From assembly GCA_026415715.1 (NCBI GenBank), contig JAOAGO010000020.1, forward strand, positions 1-50,181: 50,181 bases of DNA, written 5' to 3'. Shown in pieces: positions 17,732 to 26,353 of the stretch. Made by a program: the position numbers and the translations under genes. This DNA comes from Chitinophagaceae bacterium (GTDB lineage Bacteria > Bacteroidota > Bacteroidia > Chitinophagales > Chitinophagaceae). Below the pieces are notes generated by a model. That model searched no databases. It was given only the letters and a program-made list of their open reading frames with translations, and was not told where the DNA came from. Each line of letters opens with the position of its first letter. The first letter of the stretch is position 1.

Positions 17732-19351
17732 ATGAAACAACTCTTATACGGATTTTTCTTTTGTCTGTTTACATTTAATACATCTGCACAGCAAAAAATC
17801 AATCGTCCCAAGTTAGTAGTTGGCATTGTTGTGGATCAGATGCGGTGGGACTTTATTTACCGTTTTTATGAACGGTATAAAACAAACGGCGGCCTCAAAA
17901 GAATCCTGCGTGAAGGATTTACCTGCGAAAACACCTTGATACCCTATATGCCCTCGGTAACGGCATGCGGACACAGTTGTATTTTTTCAGGATCAGTACC
18001 TGCCATTTCGGGGATTACGGGAAATGCCTGGTGGGACCGGCAGCAGATGCGCTCTGTGTATTGTACAGAAGACAAATCCGTGAATACCCTGGGCAGTTCT
18101 TCCCGAAACGGACAGCAAAGCCCGAGAAATCTGCTCGTTACCACTATTTGCGATGAACTCCGGCTGGCGACAAATTTCAGAAGTAAGGTGATCGGAATTG
18201 CCCTGAAAGACAGAGGCGGAATTCTTTCGGCAGGCCACAGCGCCAATGCGGCATACTGGTACGATAATACAACCGGCAACTGGATTACGTCTTCTTACTA
18301 TATGAATGAACTTCCGGGATGGGTTAAACAATTCAACGATGAAAAATGGGTTGATAAATATTATGCACAAGGCTGGAATCCTTTGTATCCGGTTTCCACC
18401 TATCACCAAAGTACTGCTGACGAAAAACCGTACGAAGGAAAACCGTTCGGCAACAAATTTCCCTACGACCTGAAATCGTTTATCGGAAAAGATTACGGCA
18501 AAATTGCCACTACCCCCATGGGCAACAGCCTGACTTTTGAATTTTCAAAGAGAGCCGTTAAAGAAGAAAACCTGGGCAAAGATGATTTTACCGATTTTCT
18601 GACCGTGAGTTTTTCTTCAACGGATTACATCGGGCATACCTTCGGGCCGAATTCTGTTGAAGCTGAAGACGGTATGTTGCGCTTTGATGCCGAGCTCGGC
18701 GAGTTCATGGACTATCTCGATAAAATCGTCGGGAAAAATCAATATACTCTTTTTCTGACGGCAGATCACGGCGTTGCACATATCCCGGAATTTAACCTGG
18801 AAAACAAACTGCCCGGCGGAAGAGTCTTTTTCGGAAAACTGACCAACGACCTGAATAAAAAACTGGAAGAAAAATTTAACATGAAATCCCTGATTCTCTC
18901 TGATGACAACTATCAGATTCACCTGAATCATCATGCTTTAGACTCTGCCCGTATCGGTAAAAAAGAAGTGGCGGATTTTATCATCCGGGAATTATTAAAA
19001 GAACAGGGCATTGACAGAGCTTTTCTGATTGAAGAAGTAAATCTTATTCATTTACCTGAAACCTTAAGAAAAAGCCTGAATAACGGCTATCATCCCGCCC
19101 GAAGCGGAGATATCCAGATTATTTTAAAACCGGGATTTATGGATGCCATAGGAAATTACGGAACCACCCACGGACTCTGGAATCCCTACGACACTCACAT
19201 CCCTTTATTATGGTACGGATGGGGCATAAAGAAAGGATTTACCCACCGCGAAGTTTACATGACCGACATTGCACCCACGGTTGCCGCTTTGTTAAAAATT
19301 CAGGAACCGAACGGCTGTATCGGTAAAGTGATTTACGAAGTCATCAAATAA
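17732..19351 (+). CDS. pafA: PafA-type alkaline phosphatase
   Basis: Exported phosphomonoesterase of the alkaline phosphatase superfamily, 539 residues with a signal peptide (about 1-20, cut near NTSAQQ). Expected PafA active-site groups are present: metal ligand D35 (VVDQMRWD), nucleophile T77 (MPSVTACGHS), N98 (GITGNAW), and the K159-x-R161 pair (LKDRGG) that marks monoesterases. DYIGHTFGP, TADHG and THGLWNPYD supply the remaining zinc ligands. No Phosphate-box-like element is apparent upstream. PafA in this phylum is known to be active without phosphate starvation, but whether that holds here is untested. Confidence 0.92.
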   Translation: MKQLLYGFFFCLFTFNTSAQQKINRPKLVVGIVVDQMRWDFIYRFYERYKTNGGLKRILREGFTCENTLIPYMPSVTACGHSCIFSGSVPAISGITGNAWWDRQQMRSVYCTEDKSVNTLGSSSRNGQQSPRNLLVTTICDELRLATNFRSKVIGIALKDRGGILSAGHSANAAYWYDNTTGNWITSSYYMNELPGWVKQFNDEKWVDKYYAQGWNPLYPVSTYHQSTADEKPYEGKPFGNKFPYDLKSFIGKDYGKIATTPMGNSLTFEFSKRAVKEENLGKDDFTDFLTVSFSSTDYIGHTFGPNSVEAEDGMLRFDAELGEFMDYLDKIVGKNQYTLFLTADHGVAHIPEFNLENKLPGGRVFFGKLTNDLNKKLEEKFNMKSLILSDDNYQIHLNHHALDSARIGKKEVADFIIRELLKEQGIDRAFLIEEVNLIHLPETLRKSLNNGYHPARSGDIQIILKPGFMDAIGNYGTTHGLWNPYDTHIPLLWYGWGIKKGFTHREVYMTDIAPTVAALLKIQEPNGCIGKVIYEVIK

Positions 19352-19432
19352 CTTCTTTGACGAGATTATGATGGAGAAAATTTTTTTGAAAAAACAAATT
19401 AAACCCTTTACAAACAGTAAAATTTTAATACA

Positions 19433-19693
19433 TTGGATTTGAAAACATTATTTGAACAGGCTGTGGCAGACAGTAAACAACTGGCACAAAGGCCCGATAA
19501 TGAAACTTTGCTGCAACTGTATGCCTTATATAAACAGGCTACCCAAGGAGATAACAATAGCGAACCTCCGTCAAACCCTTTTGATTTTGTAGCGAAAGCC
19601 AAATACGACGCCTGGGCTTCAATGAAAGGAAAACAGCCGGAAGAAGCCATGCAGGAGTATATTGATCTGGTTCAACGTTTAAAAAAAGGTTAG
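19433..19693 (+). CDS. Acyl-CoA-binding protein
   Basis: A four-helix ACBP of 86 residues that binds long-chain acyl-CoA in the cytoplasm. The family pattern is nearly complete: LYALYKQATQGD, then PFDFVAKAKYDAWASMKGK, then EEAMQEYIDLVQRL. The start is a TTG at 19433 directly at the domain boundary, with no ATG nearby. It lies 80 nt after pafA and its stop overlaps the convergent glycosyltransferase by 4 nt. ACBPs are common in eukaryotes and patchy in bacteria, although seen in Bacteroidota. Confidence 0.92.
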   Translation: MDLKTLFEQAVADSKQLAQRPDNETLLQLYALYKQATQGDNNSEPPSNPFDFVAKAKYDAWASMKGKQPEEAMQEYIDLVQRLKKG

Positions 19694-20862
19694 CCTTTTT
19701 TATTTTTTTCCAGTATGTGATGATACAATTCTTCTAAAAGTCTTCCTATGGTATCATACTGAAAACGTTCGGTGGCGCGGTGAGCTATTTGCTCGCGGGA
19801 AAACTGAGGATAGTTTTCCATCATTTTTATCATGGCCTGTTTCAGTTGCCATTCATCGTCCGGATTAACCAGAATACCGTTTTCATCAGAAATCCATTCC
19901 GGTATGCCCCCGACAGATGTAGCAATAACGGGCAAGCCGCAACACAGCGCTTCGTGCAGTACACAAGGGGAATTTTCGATATGGCTGAATAAAACCAAAC
20001 AATCCGCCTTTTGCATCTCATGCGCTACCTGTGTGTAGGGTATTTCACCGGTAAGCAATACACTCTCATCAGGTAAGCCCGATTCTTTGATTTTTTTTAA
20101 TACCGATGGAGATGGCGGGCCTGCAATCACAAGTTGAGTATTTTTTTTCTCTTTAAACAATAATGCGAAAGCATTCAATATCCCCTCCGTATTTTTCAGC
20201 GGCGCCATGTTAGATACATGAATAAAGCGAAATACGGTATCTTCTTTCTTTTCTATGGGGTAAAAAAAGCGGGTATCAACAACATTGGGTATAATGACAT
20301 AAGGAATGCGGGTCGCTTTATCGTTAATTTGCCGGGCCAGATAACGGCTTACACTAACAAGACACTCAGCATGATTGAAAACTTTTTTTAAAAGGTAACG
20401 AAATAAAGGGCTTCTTTTGTCTAACCGGTCCTCAACCCTGTCATTGTAAATGCCCCAATGTTCCGTAACCAGATAGGGCAAGCCGAATTTTTTTTTCAGC
20501 CATAAAGCCATCAGGCCATCCCGGTAAGGAATATGCACATGCACCAGGTCGGGGATACCTTGCTGCTGAATCCAGCGGCTGATTGTTTTTTTATAAATGC
20601 TTTTCCATCTCAGAAAATTCATGATTTTGGAAAACGGGCCCACAGCTTTTTTGTAGTACACTATTTCTTCAGTCAGGTTATCATTTTGCTGCCGGTATTC
20701 GGTTTCAGGGGTGCCGGTATGATGAGCGTCACCCACAAGGTGAATCACATGAATTTTGACTTTAGCGGATGCTGCCAGCGCATGACGTTGTATAAAATCG
20801 CCGTCAAACGGCGAAGTGCGGGAGGGATACCAACTGCATAACCATAAAATCCGTAAAGACAT
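19690..20862 (-). CDS. GT4-family glycosyltransferase
   Basis: GT-B glycosyltransferase of 390 residues, probably building a cell-surface glycan. The N-domain has LRILWLCSWYPSRTSPFDGDFIQRH. The C-domain has NVVDTRFFYP, the sugar-nucleotide region, and the E-x7-E motif (E296...E304 in ENSPCVLHEALCCGLPVIAT) of family GT4. An upstream in-frame ATG at 20892 lies inside the promoter -7 box, so 20862 is the likely start. It is the last gene of a minus-strand group with tpiA and the GlmU-like gene but has its own promoter. Confidence 0.88.
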   Translation of the reverse strand: MSLRILWLCSWYPSRTSPFDGDFIQRHALAASAKVKIHVIHLVGDAHHTGTPETEYRQQNDNLTEEIVYYKKAVGPFSKIMNFLRWKSIYKKTISRWIQQQGIPDLVHVHIPYRDGLMALWLKKKFGLPYLVTEHWGIYNDRVEDRLDKRSPLFRYLLKKVFNHAECLVSVSRYLARQINDKATRIPYVIIPNVVDTRFFYPIEKKEDTVFRFIHVSNMAPLKNTEGILNAFALLFKEKKNTQLVIAGPPSPSVLKKIKESGLPDESVLLTGEIPYTQVAHEMQKADCLVLFSHIENSPCVLHEALCCGLPVIATSVGGIPEWISDENGILVNPDDEWQLKQAMIKMMENYPQFSREQIAHRATERFQYDTIGRLLEELYHHILEKNKKG

Positions 20863-20889
20863 ATTCAAGTGGCTAAGAAATCCGGCAGG

Positions 20890-20897
20890 CAAATATA
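20890..20897 (-). promoter_or_regulatory. -7 box of the glycosyltransferase gene
   Basis: TATATTTG on the minus strand matches TAnnTTTG exactly and sits 28 nt before the ATG at 20862. It rules out the longer reading from 20892. The nearest TTG upstream is 24 nt away, a little too far for a canonical spacer. Confidence 0.6.
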
Positions 20898-20931
20898 GCT
20901 GTAATGCAAAGAAAGCTTTTTCAAAAGAAAA

Positions 20932-21366
20932 TTACATTACCGGAACAAGTCGTATAAATTCGCTTCTGTTGAGATAATAAAATCCCACTAAATACAAAAG
21001 GGGAAGAAAACTGAAAACCTTAAAAAGTAAAAAACCGGTAAAAAGCCCGCTGAAATAACTCAATGAAAATAAAACAAACAAAATCAGCATATGCCTGTCT
21101 GTGACAGCACAGACAACCTGAAAAAGATGCGGTTGGTTATCCTGAAGAAGTATGTTGTAGGGCTTGGTAAAATGATAACCGTCTGTAACTACAATACTCG
21201 AAGGGTTTGTGTCAAGTGAAATCATCACCGGCTTTGCATCGGCAAGCGGATAAATATCTTTGGCGTTTACAATTACTCTGAGCCGCAAAAAGCTGAACAG
21301 AAAATGGTTTTTCCGCACAACTACGATACGGAACGTAACCGAACGATTATCTTCCCTTTCAAACAT
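20932..21366 (-). CDS. Hypothetical membrane protein
   Basis: A protein of 144 residues that I do not recognise. Residues 1-90 look like a soluble beta-rich domain (VTFRIVVVRKNHFLFSF and ISLDTNPSSIVVTDGYHFTKPYNILLQDNQ). Two closely spaced hydrophobic helices (about 93-112 and 113-132) form a C-terminal hairpin anchor before a short charged tail. There is no signal peptide. It lies 19 nt after tpiA on the same strand, so it is probably co-transcribed with it. Confidence 0.65.
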   Translation of the reverse strand: MFEREDNRSVTFRIVVVRKNHFLFSFLRLRVIVNAKDIYPLADAKPVMISLDTNPSSIVVTDGYHFTKPYNILLQDNQPHLFQVVCAVTDRHMLILFVLFSLSYFSGLFTGFLLFKVFSFLPLLYLVGFYYLNRSEFIRLVPVM

Positions 21367-21385
21367 AACCGGTAGATTTCGGCAA

Positions 21386-22144
21386 CTACTTCAGCGCTTT
21401 CATAATCTCAACAAACTCATCGGCTATGAGGGAGGCGCCACCCACCAAACCACCGTCCACATCTTCGCAATGAAATAACTCAGCTGCATTGGATGCTTTA
21501 ACACTTCCTCCGTATAAGATGGGAATGTCAGATGCGATATGATTCCCGAAACGCTCACTTATTAACAACCGGATACACCGATGCATGTCCTGCGCTTGTG
21601 CCGACGTGGCGGTTTTGCCGGTACCGATTGCCCATACCGGTTCATAAGCAATAATGATTTTACGGATTTCATCTTCTGACAAATGAAACAAAGATTCTTC
21701 CAGTTGTTGTTTTACATAATCCTTTTCGCCTCCCTGTTCCCGCACGGCAAGCGGCTCACCGCAACAAAAAACCGGAATAACGGAATGGTTAAGGCAGACA
21801 TTCACTTTTTCAGCCAGCATGGCATTGTCTTCCCGCTGATATTCTCTTCGTTCGCTGTGACCGACTATACAATAACGTATGCCGAGTGACTGCAACATAA
21901 TGGCAGAGACTTCACCGGTATAAGCTCCTTTGATTTTGTGATGACAGTTTTGCGCTGCGGCTTCATACCCGATGCGGTTCAGTTTTTGCTTTGCCATTTC
22001 AAGGTAGGGAAAAGGAACGGCAAAAAGAAAGAGCTGATGTGCGGCCGGTGTAATTCCCGATTGAAGAATATTATCTAAAAGTTGGCTTGCTTCCTGAAAG
22101 CTCAGATTCATTTTCCAGTTTGCAGCTGCAATTTGCTTTCTCAT
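21386..22144 (-). CDS. tpiA: Triosephosphate isomerase
   Basis: Interconverts dihydroxyacetone phosphate and glyceraldehyde 3-phosphate in glycolysis. It has 252 residues, full length. Active-site residues are K11 (AANWKMN), H96 (IVGHSERR) and E168 (AYEPVWAIGTGKTA). The phosphate-binding YGGSVKASNA and GGASL near the C-terminus are present. It starts with ATG 31 nt after the GlmU-like gene and is probably in one transcript with it. Confidence 0.97.
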   Translation of the reverse strand: MRKQIAAANWKMNLSFQEASQLLDNILQSGITPAAHQLFLFAVPFPYLEMAKQKLNRIGYEAAAQNCHHKIKGAYTGEVSAIMLQSLGIRYCIVGHSERREYQREDNAMLAEKVNVCLNHSVIPVFCCGEPLAVREQGGEKDYVKQQLEESLFHLSEDEIRKIIIAYEPVWAIGTGKTATSAQAQDMHRCIRLLISERFGNHIASDIPILYGGSVKASNAAELFHCEDVDGGLVGGASLIADEFVEIMKALK

Positions 22145-22175
22145 GGTGTTTTTCCGGATTTAAAAAAGAAATTTT

Positions 22176-23354
22176 TTACGAATTTTCTAAAAGATATTTC
22201 AGTTTACTGATTTCCGAATCCGTGAGCGTTTTGCCTTTCATACCTTTCCAGCATTCCAGATCGCGGAAAAATTTATCCGGGTCATATCGGATTACTCCGT
22301 CATAACCCCAGCTGAAATTCGGAATGGTTTTAGGGGTAAGTCCTTGTCCGAAAACATGACACCCGATTCCGATAACCGTTCCTGAATTCATAGCCGTAAG
22401 TATGGCTGTGCGGCAGTAATCACCCATGATGACACCGCATTTTAATCCGGCGCTGATCTCGCCGTGTGGCGTAAGTACGGTGACCTCTGAAGCATTATTT
22501 TTCAGGTTACTGTTGCATGTACCGGCGCCGAGGTTGCACCACTCTCCTATTACCGAATCGCCCAGATACCCCTCATGTGCTTTATTGCTGTAGCCCATCA
22601 GAACGGAATTTTTAATTTCTCCGCCACCCACACAATATGGTCCAAGCGTGGTAGCGCCGTATATTTTTGTTCCGGCTTTCAGGCAACTGTTTTCTCCCAT
22701 GGCAAAAGGCCCCCGAATCACAGTGCCTTCCATCACCTCGGCATTTGGCCCGATATAAATCGGACCCGATGAGGCGTTCAAGACGCAATGTTCAACTTTC
22801 GCTCCTTTTTCCACAAAAATTTGATCAGGTTGAACGACCTTATTTGTTTTGGAAATGACGGCCGACTTACGGCGACGGGTAATCAGCCTGAAATCGAGGC
22901 GTATGGCGGCGTCATTGAGCTGAAAAATATGCCAGGGGTATTTTAATGAGAAAAATGGTTTGTCGTATAATTTGGCTTTTCCGACTTTAATTTTATGACG
23001 GTCTATCAATTCTTTTCGGGTAATATGATATGCAATAACTTCGCCCTCAGGCGATGTCAGTAACTCTCCGCCTTTCAGTTTTTTTACTGCTGAAATAAGA
23101 TTTTCATCGGGCAAAATATTTGCATGAATCATCAGGCAACCGTGTTTATCCGCAATTTCATCAAGATACACTGAACGTTCGGAATCTTTGTAATTGTCTT
23201 CTTTTTTATCCCAGGAGTGAGCGCCCAGCATACGCTCCCATTTTTCACGAATGGTCAGAATCCCCACCCGTATGTCCTGAATCTGACGAATCAGCGTAAA
23301 AGGATAAAGATTTTCCGGCGAACAAAATTCTTCGGTAAAAACGATTTTTTTCAT
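22176..23354 (-). CDS. GlmU-like sugar-phosphate nucleotidyltransferase / left-handed beta-helix protein
   Basis: A protein of 392 residues of the Bacteroidota GlmU-like family. The N-terminal part (about 1-170) is a reduced nucleotidyltransferase-like domain that lacks a clear G-x-G-T-R-M pyrophosphorylase loop. Residues about 180-360 form a left-handed beta-helix of hexapeptide repeats (GPIYIGPNAEVMEGTVIRGPF, and similar). This is not a classic bifunctional GlmU; a role in nucleotide-sugar supply is likely but the substrate is unknown. A -7-like box, TATATTTC, lies just upstream on the minus strand at 23362-23369. Confidence 0.8.
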   Translation of the reverse strand: MKKIVFTEEFCSPENLYPFTLIRQIQDIRVGILTIREKWERMLGAHSWDKKEDNYKDSERSVYLDEIADKHGCLMIHANILPDENLISAVKKLKGGELLTSPEGEVIAYHITRKELIDRHKIKVGKAKLYDKPFFSLKYPWHIFQLNDAAIRLDFRLITRRRKSAVISKTNKVVQPDQIFVEKGAKVEHCVLNASSGPIYIGPNAEVMEGTVIRGPFAMGENSCLKAGTKIYGATTLGPYCVGGGEIKNSVLMGYSNKAHEGYLGDSVIGEWCNLGAGTCNSNLKNNASEVTVLTPHGEISAGLKCGVIMGDYCRTAILTAMNSGTVIGIGCHVFGQGLTPKTIPNFSWGYDGVIRYDPDKFFRDLECWKGMKGKTLTDSEISKLKYLLENS

Positions 23355-23482
23355 GGAGGCCGAAATATACGAAGAAATGACTTAAGGTACCGTTATACAG
23401 GTAGACATATTGCGAGTCAGAAAAAAAGTTTTGAATTTCCGGATATTCCGAAAAATAGTACCGCACTACTCATTTTATTTCC

Positions 23483-24124
23483 TTATTTCCTGATGTAAAT
23501 AATCGGAGTATCATAAGGGGTAATTCGTTCCCCGTTTTTTTCCAGCAGTTCCATAACTTCAAGGCGTCCGTAACTTAAATTTTCAATTAAAGAAAAACGC
23601 ATTCCACCGGGCAACTGTTTTACGGAATGCGTATAAAAAGAACCGTTTCGGTAATGATAAATGGCCGTATCAAAAGTGGGTGATATTTTAAGTTCTTTAT
23701 AATCAAATCGCAAAGCAGGATTATCATTCCGGATTTCTTTTTTATCCCACTTCTCGGGTATCTGATATACCGTGAGCCGAATCAATGAATCACCTTCCGG
23801 GGCAAAATGAAACAGGTAAGGCTTGATTTCTGTGGACTTGCCGGGATAATCATAATAACTTTCCTCCAGAAGAAAAAAACCTTTTTTTAACTCTTCGGGA
23901 ATATTGTCAATTTTTTCATCAGCTACCCGGTTAACATGGCGGGCATAAGGATGTTTGCGATTGCCGTTTTTTTCTTCTTCGCGAATCTGTTCCAGGTTGT
24001 CAAAATCGCCTGTTATAATTTCACGAAACAGTTCAATCAGTGGTTTTTGCTGGCGGGCCTTTCGGGAAGACATACAACCCGTAAAAATAACCAGCATAAT
24101 TAAATACAACATTTTCTTTTTCAT
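23483..24124 (-). CDS. Lipoprotein, possibly CpeT/CpcT-like fold
   Basis: A protein of 213 residues with a clear lipoprotein signal (LVIFTGC, Cys at about 17). The mature region carries FREIITGDFDNLEQ, KGFFLLEESYYDYP and GGMRFSLIENLSYGRLEVME. The first two resemble the CpeT/CpcT family by eye, but this is tentative and weak. It starts 10 nt after the aldehyde dehydrogenase stop, so it looks like the last gene of the leftward operon that begins with the nitrilase-fold gene. A cyanobacterial-style chromophore lyase role is not implied. Confidence 0.7.
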   Translation of the reverse strand: MKKKMLYLIMLVIFTGCMSSRKARQQKPLIELFREIITGDFDNLEQIREEEKNGNRKHPYARHVNRVADEKIDNIPEELKKGFFLLEESYYDYPGKSTEIKPYLFHFAPEGDSLIRLTVYQIPEKWDKKEIRNDNPALRFDYKELKISPTFDTAIYHYRNGSFYTHSVKQLPGGMRFSLIENLSYGRLEVMELLEKNGERITPYDTPIIYIRK

Positions 24125-24134
24125 ATCTCAACTT

Positions 24135-25544
24135 TTACCACCACCAGGGACTGGAAACTTGTTGGTCTTTGATCAGATATAATTTTTTGCGAAGGAATCG
24201 TTTTACAGACGCCGGCCCCATGCGGCTGCCGCCAATTCCGCTTAGTTTGAAGCTGTTTTTTTCCCCTTCATGAATTACAGCCGTTAGGGCCGCATCATTA
24301 ATACTTACTGCCCCTACTTCAAGCCTGCGGGCTACCCGCATCGCATTTTCCTGATTTCCGGAAAATACTGCCCCGCTCAGTCCGTAGGGTGAATCGTTTG
24401 CCCACTCAATGGCATCTTCCAAATCGGAAAAAGACATAATCGGAATCACGGGTCCGAAAGTTTCTTCCTGCATAATGAGCATTTCTCTGTTTACGGAGGT
24501 TAGAATGGTGGGTGGTAAATAGTAAGCGCCGTTGATTATCCTGCATTCCCACTCGCCAAATTCCAGCACGGCACCTTTCAGCCGTGCATCTTCTAAATGC
24601 CGGTTGATGACAGCGGCTTGCTTTTCAAATATGATCGGCCCGAGATGCCCGGATTGCGGATCGGAAATGGCCAATGTAATTTTCTGTGCCTCATGTTTGA
24701 GCAGTTTTAAAAATCCGGGCAACACATTTTGATGCACAAAAACTCTTTCAATGCTAAGGCAACTGTGCCCGTTGTTTACACAACTTCCCCATAAAATAGC
24801 CCTGGCTGCCTCTTCAAGGTGGGCATCTTCCAGAATGATGGCCGGATCTTTACCTCCCAGTTCCAAAAACACGGGTTTCATTTGTGCAGCCGCTGCCGCA
24901 TATACCTTTTGCCCTGTTTGAGTGCTTCCCGTAAAACAGATCAGATCACAAAGGTCAATCATGAACGAACCGGTTTCCCCATCGCCGGGAATATAGGTTA
25001 AAACCTCTTTCAGAAAATCGGTTTGCTGAATAGTCTGATTCATTACCTCAATAAATCGCGGCGTCACTTCACTGGGTTTTATCAAAACAGCACATCCGGC
25101 CAGTAATGCGGGGATGGTATCAATTAAAGATAACAGTAAGGGAAAATTCCATGGACTGATTACACCTACAAGCCCGTACGGCACATATTCCTGCTGAAGA
25201 GAAATGAAAGGTATGGAAGAATGCCCGGGCGGTGGCACCCTAAGAATATCATCTGCACTGCTGCACCAGCGATCAATATTTTTTATCACCAGTTCCGCCT
25301 CCAGTCTGGACTCTTCGTAGCGACCTGTATCCGAAACAAGAAATTCAACAATCCGGTCAAAATGGCTATGAATATTTTCCTGCCACGCTTTCAGAACCTG
25401 TACCCTGAAAGCAACATCCTTTTGTTTCCAGTTCTGAAACCCGTTCCGGAGCCGTTTTGTGATTTCCTGCAGTTGCTTTCTGTCAGGCTTTTCAAAGCTG
25501 TAATCATACTCACCGGTTCGCGGATTACGTACGGTGCATTTCAT
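24135..25544 (-). CDS. Aldehyde dehydrogenase family protein
   Basis: NAD(P)-dependent oxidation of an aldehyde to a carboxylate, 469 residues, cytoplasmic. Visible residues are N133 (SPWNFP), K156 (LIKPSE), the cofactor loop FTGSTQTGQKV, general base E228 (LELGGKDP) and catalytic C262 in NNGHSC. The usual glutamine of N-x-G-Q-x-C is a histidine here. Its start overlaps the stop of the DUF1838 gene by 4 nt (ATGA), so the two are translationally coupled. Within the cluster it would act on an aldehyde released by another member, but the substrate is not known. Confidence 0.92.
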   Translation of the reverse strand: MKCTVRNPRTGEYDYSFEKPDRKQLQEITKRLRNGFQNWKQKDVAFRVQVLKAWQENIHSHFDRIVEFLVSDTGRYEESRLEAELVIKNIDRWCSSADDILRVPPPGHSSIPFISLQQEYVPYGLVGVISPWNFPLLLSLIDTIPALLAGCAVLIKPSEVTPRFIEVMNQTIQQTDFLKEVLTYIPGDGETGSFMIDLCDLICFTGSTQTGQKVYAAAAAQMKPVFLELGGKDPAIILEDAHLEEAARAILWGSCVNNGHSCLSIERVFVHQNVLPGFLKLLKHEAQKITLAISDPQSGHLGPIIFEKQAAVINRHLEDARLKGAVLEFGEWECRIINGAYYLPPTILTSVNREMLIMQEETFGPVIPIMSFSDLEDAIEWANDSPYGLSGAVFSGNQENAMRVARRLEVGAVSINDAALTAVIHEGEKNSFKLSGIGGSRMGPASVKRFLRKKLYLIKDQQVSSPWWW

Positions 25545-26353
25545 TTTTTTGTGTTTTGCAGCTCTTTAATTTCTTCAAGACTTTGCGGAGGGTTTTTCCA
25601 TAAATGAGCATATTGAGTAATGTGTTTTTTCAACGTTTCACTTAAAGACTCAAAATCCGCAACCCGGTAGCAGATCAATTGTATGATGCCTTTGCCGCCG
25701 CCCAGAAAACCCGGTAAATCCCCAAAACGGTTCCATGTCAGCATGTATTTGCTTTTCAGATCTTTAGCCGAAGGCACCACAAAAAAATCATAGTTTTCGT
25801 AAGCTTCATATTTTCCTCGCGGTGTTGATAAATTGATGAATACGGGCGATGAAAATATAAGCGATTTTCCGGCTTTTCGTACACGGGTATTGTACCCGGG
25901 CCCCAAGGTAGTTTTTGAAGCACCTGATCCCTGCGTAACGTACGTTTCTACTCTGCCGTCTTTCAGTTTATAGGTTATAAGCTGATAGGGATACTCAATG
26001 TGCTGCACTTCAAAACCGTTTATGTTACCGTACAGAATCTTTCCGCTGGTGTCTTCGTAAACAAAAATTTTTCTGTTCAGTTGTATCACGCTGTCTTTAG
26101 CAGGACGGATCATATGTGCAAGGTCCACGCCCTCCATTTTGCCTACCAGTTTTCCTTCAGGATAAGAATAAATTTCCCCAAAGCAGTACCAAAGCGCCGG
26201 TTTTTTCCCGTTTCCTAATCTGCAATCAATCCATGCATCAAATAAAGCGGGAGTAAAATTCATGGTTTCATTCTGAGCAAAGACCGCAAGGTTTATGAAT
26301 AAAAACAGATGGAAAACATTTACTTTTTTAAAATATTTTTTTCCAATAGCCAT
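25541..26353 (-). CDS. DUF1838 family protein, exported (leftward paralogue)
   Basis: A protein of 270 residues of unknown function with a signal peptide (hydrophobic about 12-24, cut near NLAVFAQ). The DUF1838 pattern is visible: FDAWIDCRLGNGKKPALWYCFGEIYSYPEGK, FVYEDTSGKILYGNINGFEV, and the shared WNRFGDLPGFLGGGKG. It overlaps the upstream nitrilase-fold gene by 34 nt and the downstream aldehyde dehydrogenase by 4 nt. A second, more typical DUF1838 gene lies in the divergent operon. It presumably acts in the periplasm or at the surface. No catalytic residue can be assigned. Confidence 0.85.
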   Translation of the reverse strand: MAIGKKYFKKVNVFHLFLFINLAVFAQNETMNFTPALFDAWIDCRLGNGKKPALWYCFGEIYSYPEGKLVGKMEGVDLAHMIRPAKDSVIQLNRKIFVYEDTSGKILYGNINGFEVQHIEYPYQLITYKLKDGRVETYVTQGSGASKTTLGPGYNTRVRKAGKSLIFSSPVFINLSTPRGKYEAYENYDFFVVPSAKDLKSKYMLTWNRFGDLPGFLGGGKGIIQLICYRVADFESLSETLKKHITQYAHLWKNPPQSLEEIKELQNTKK

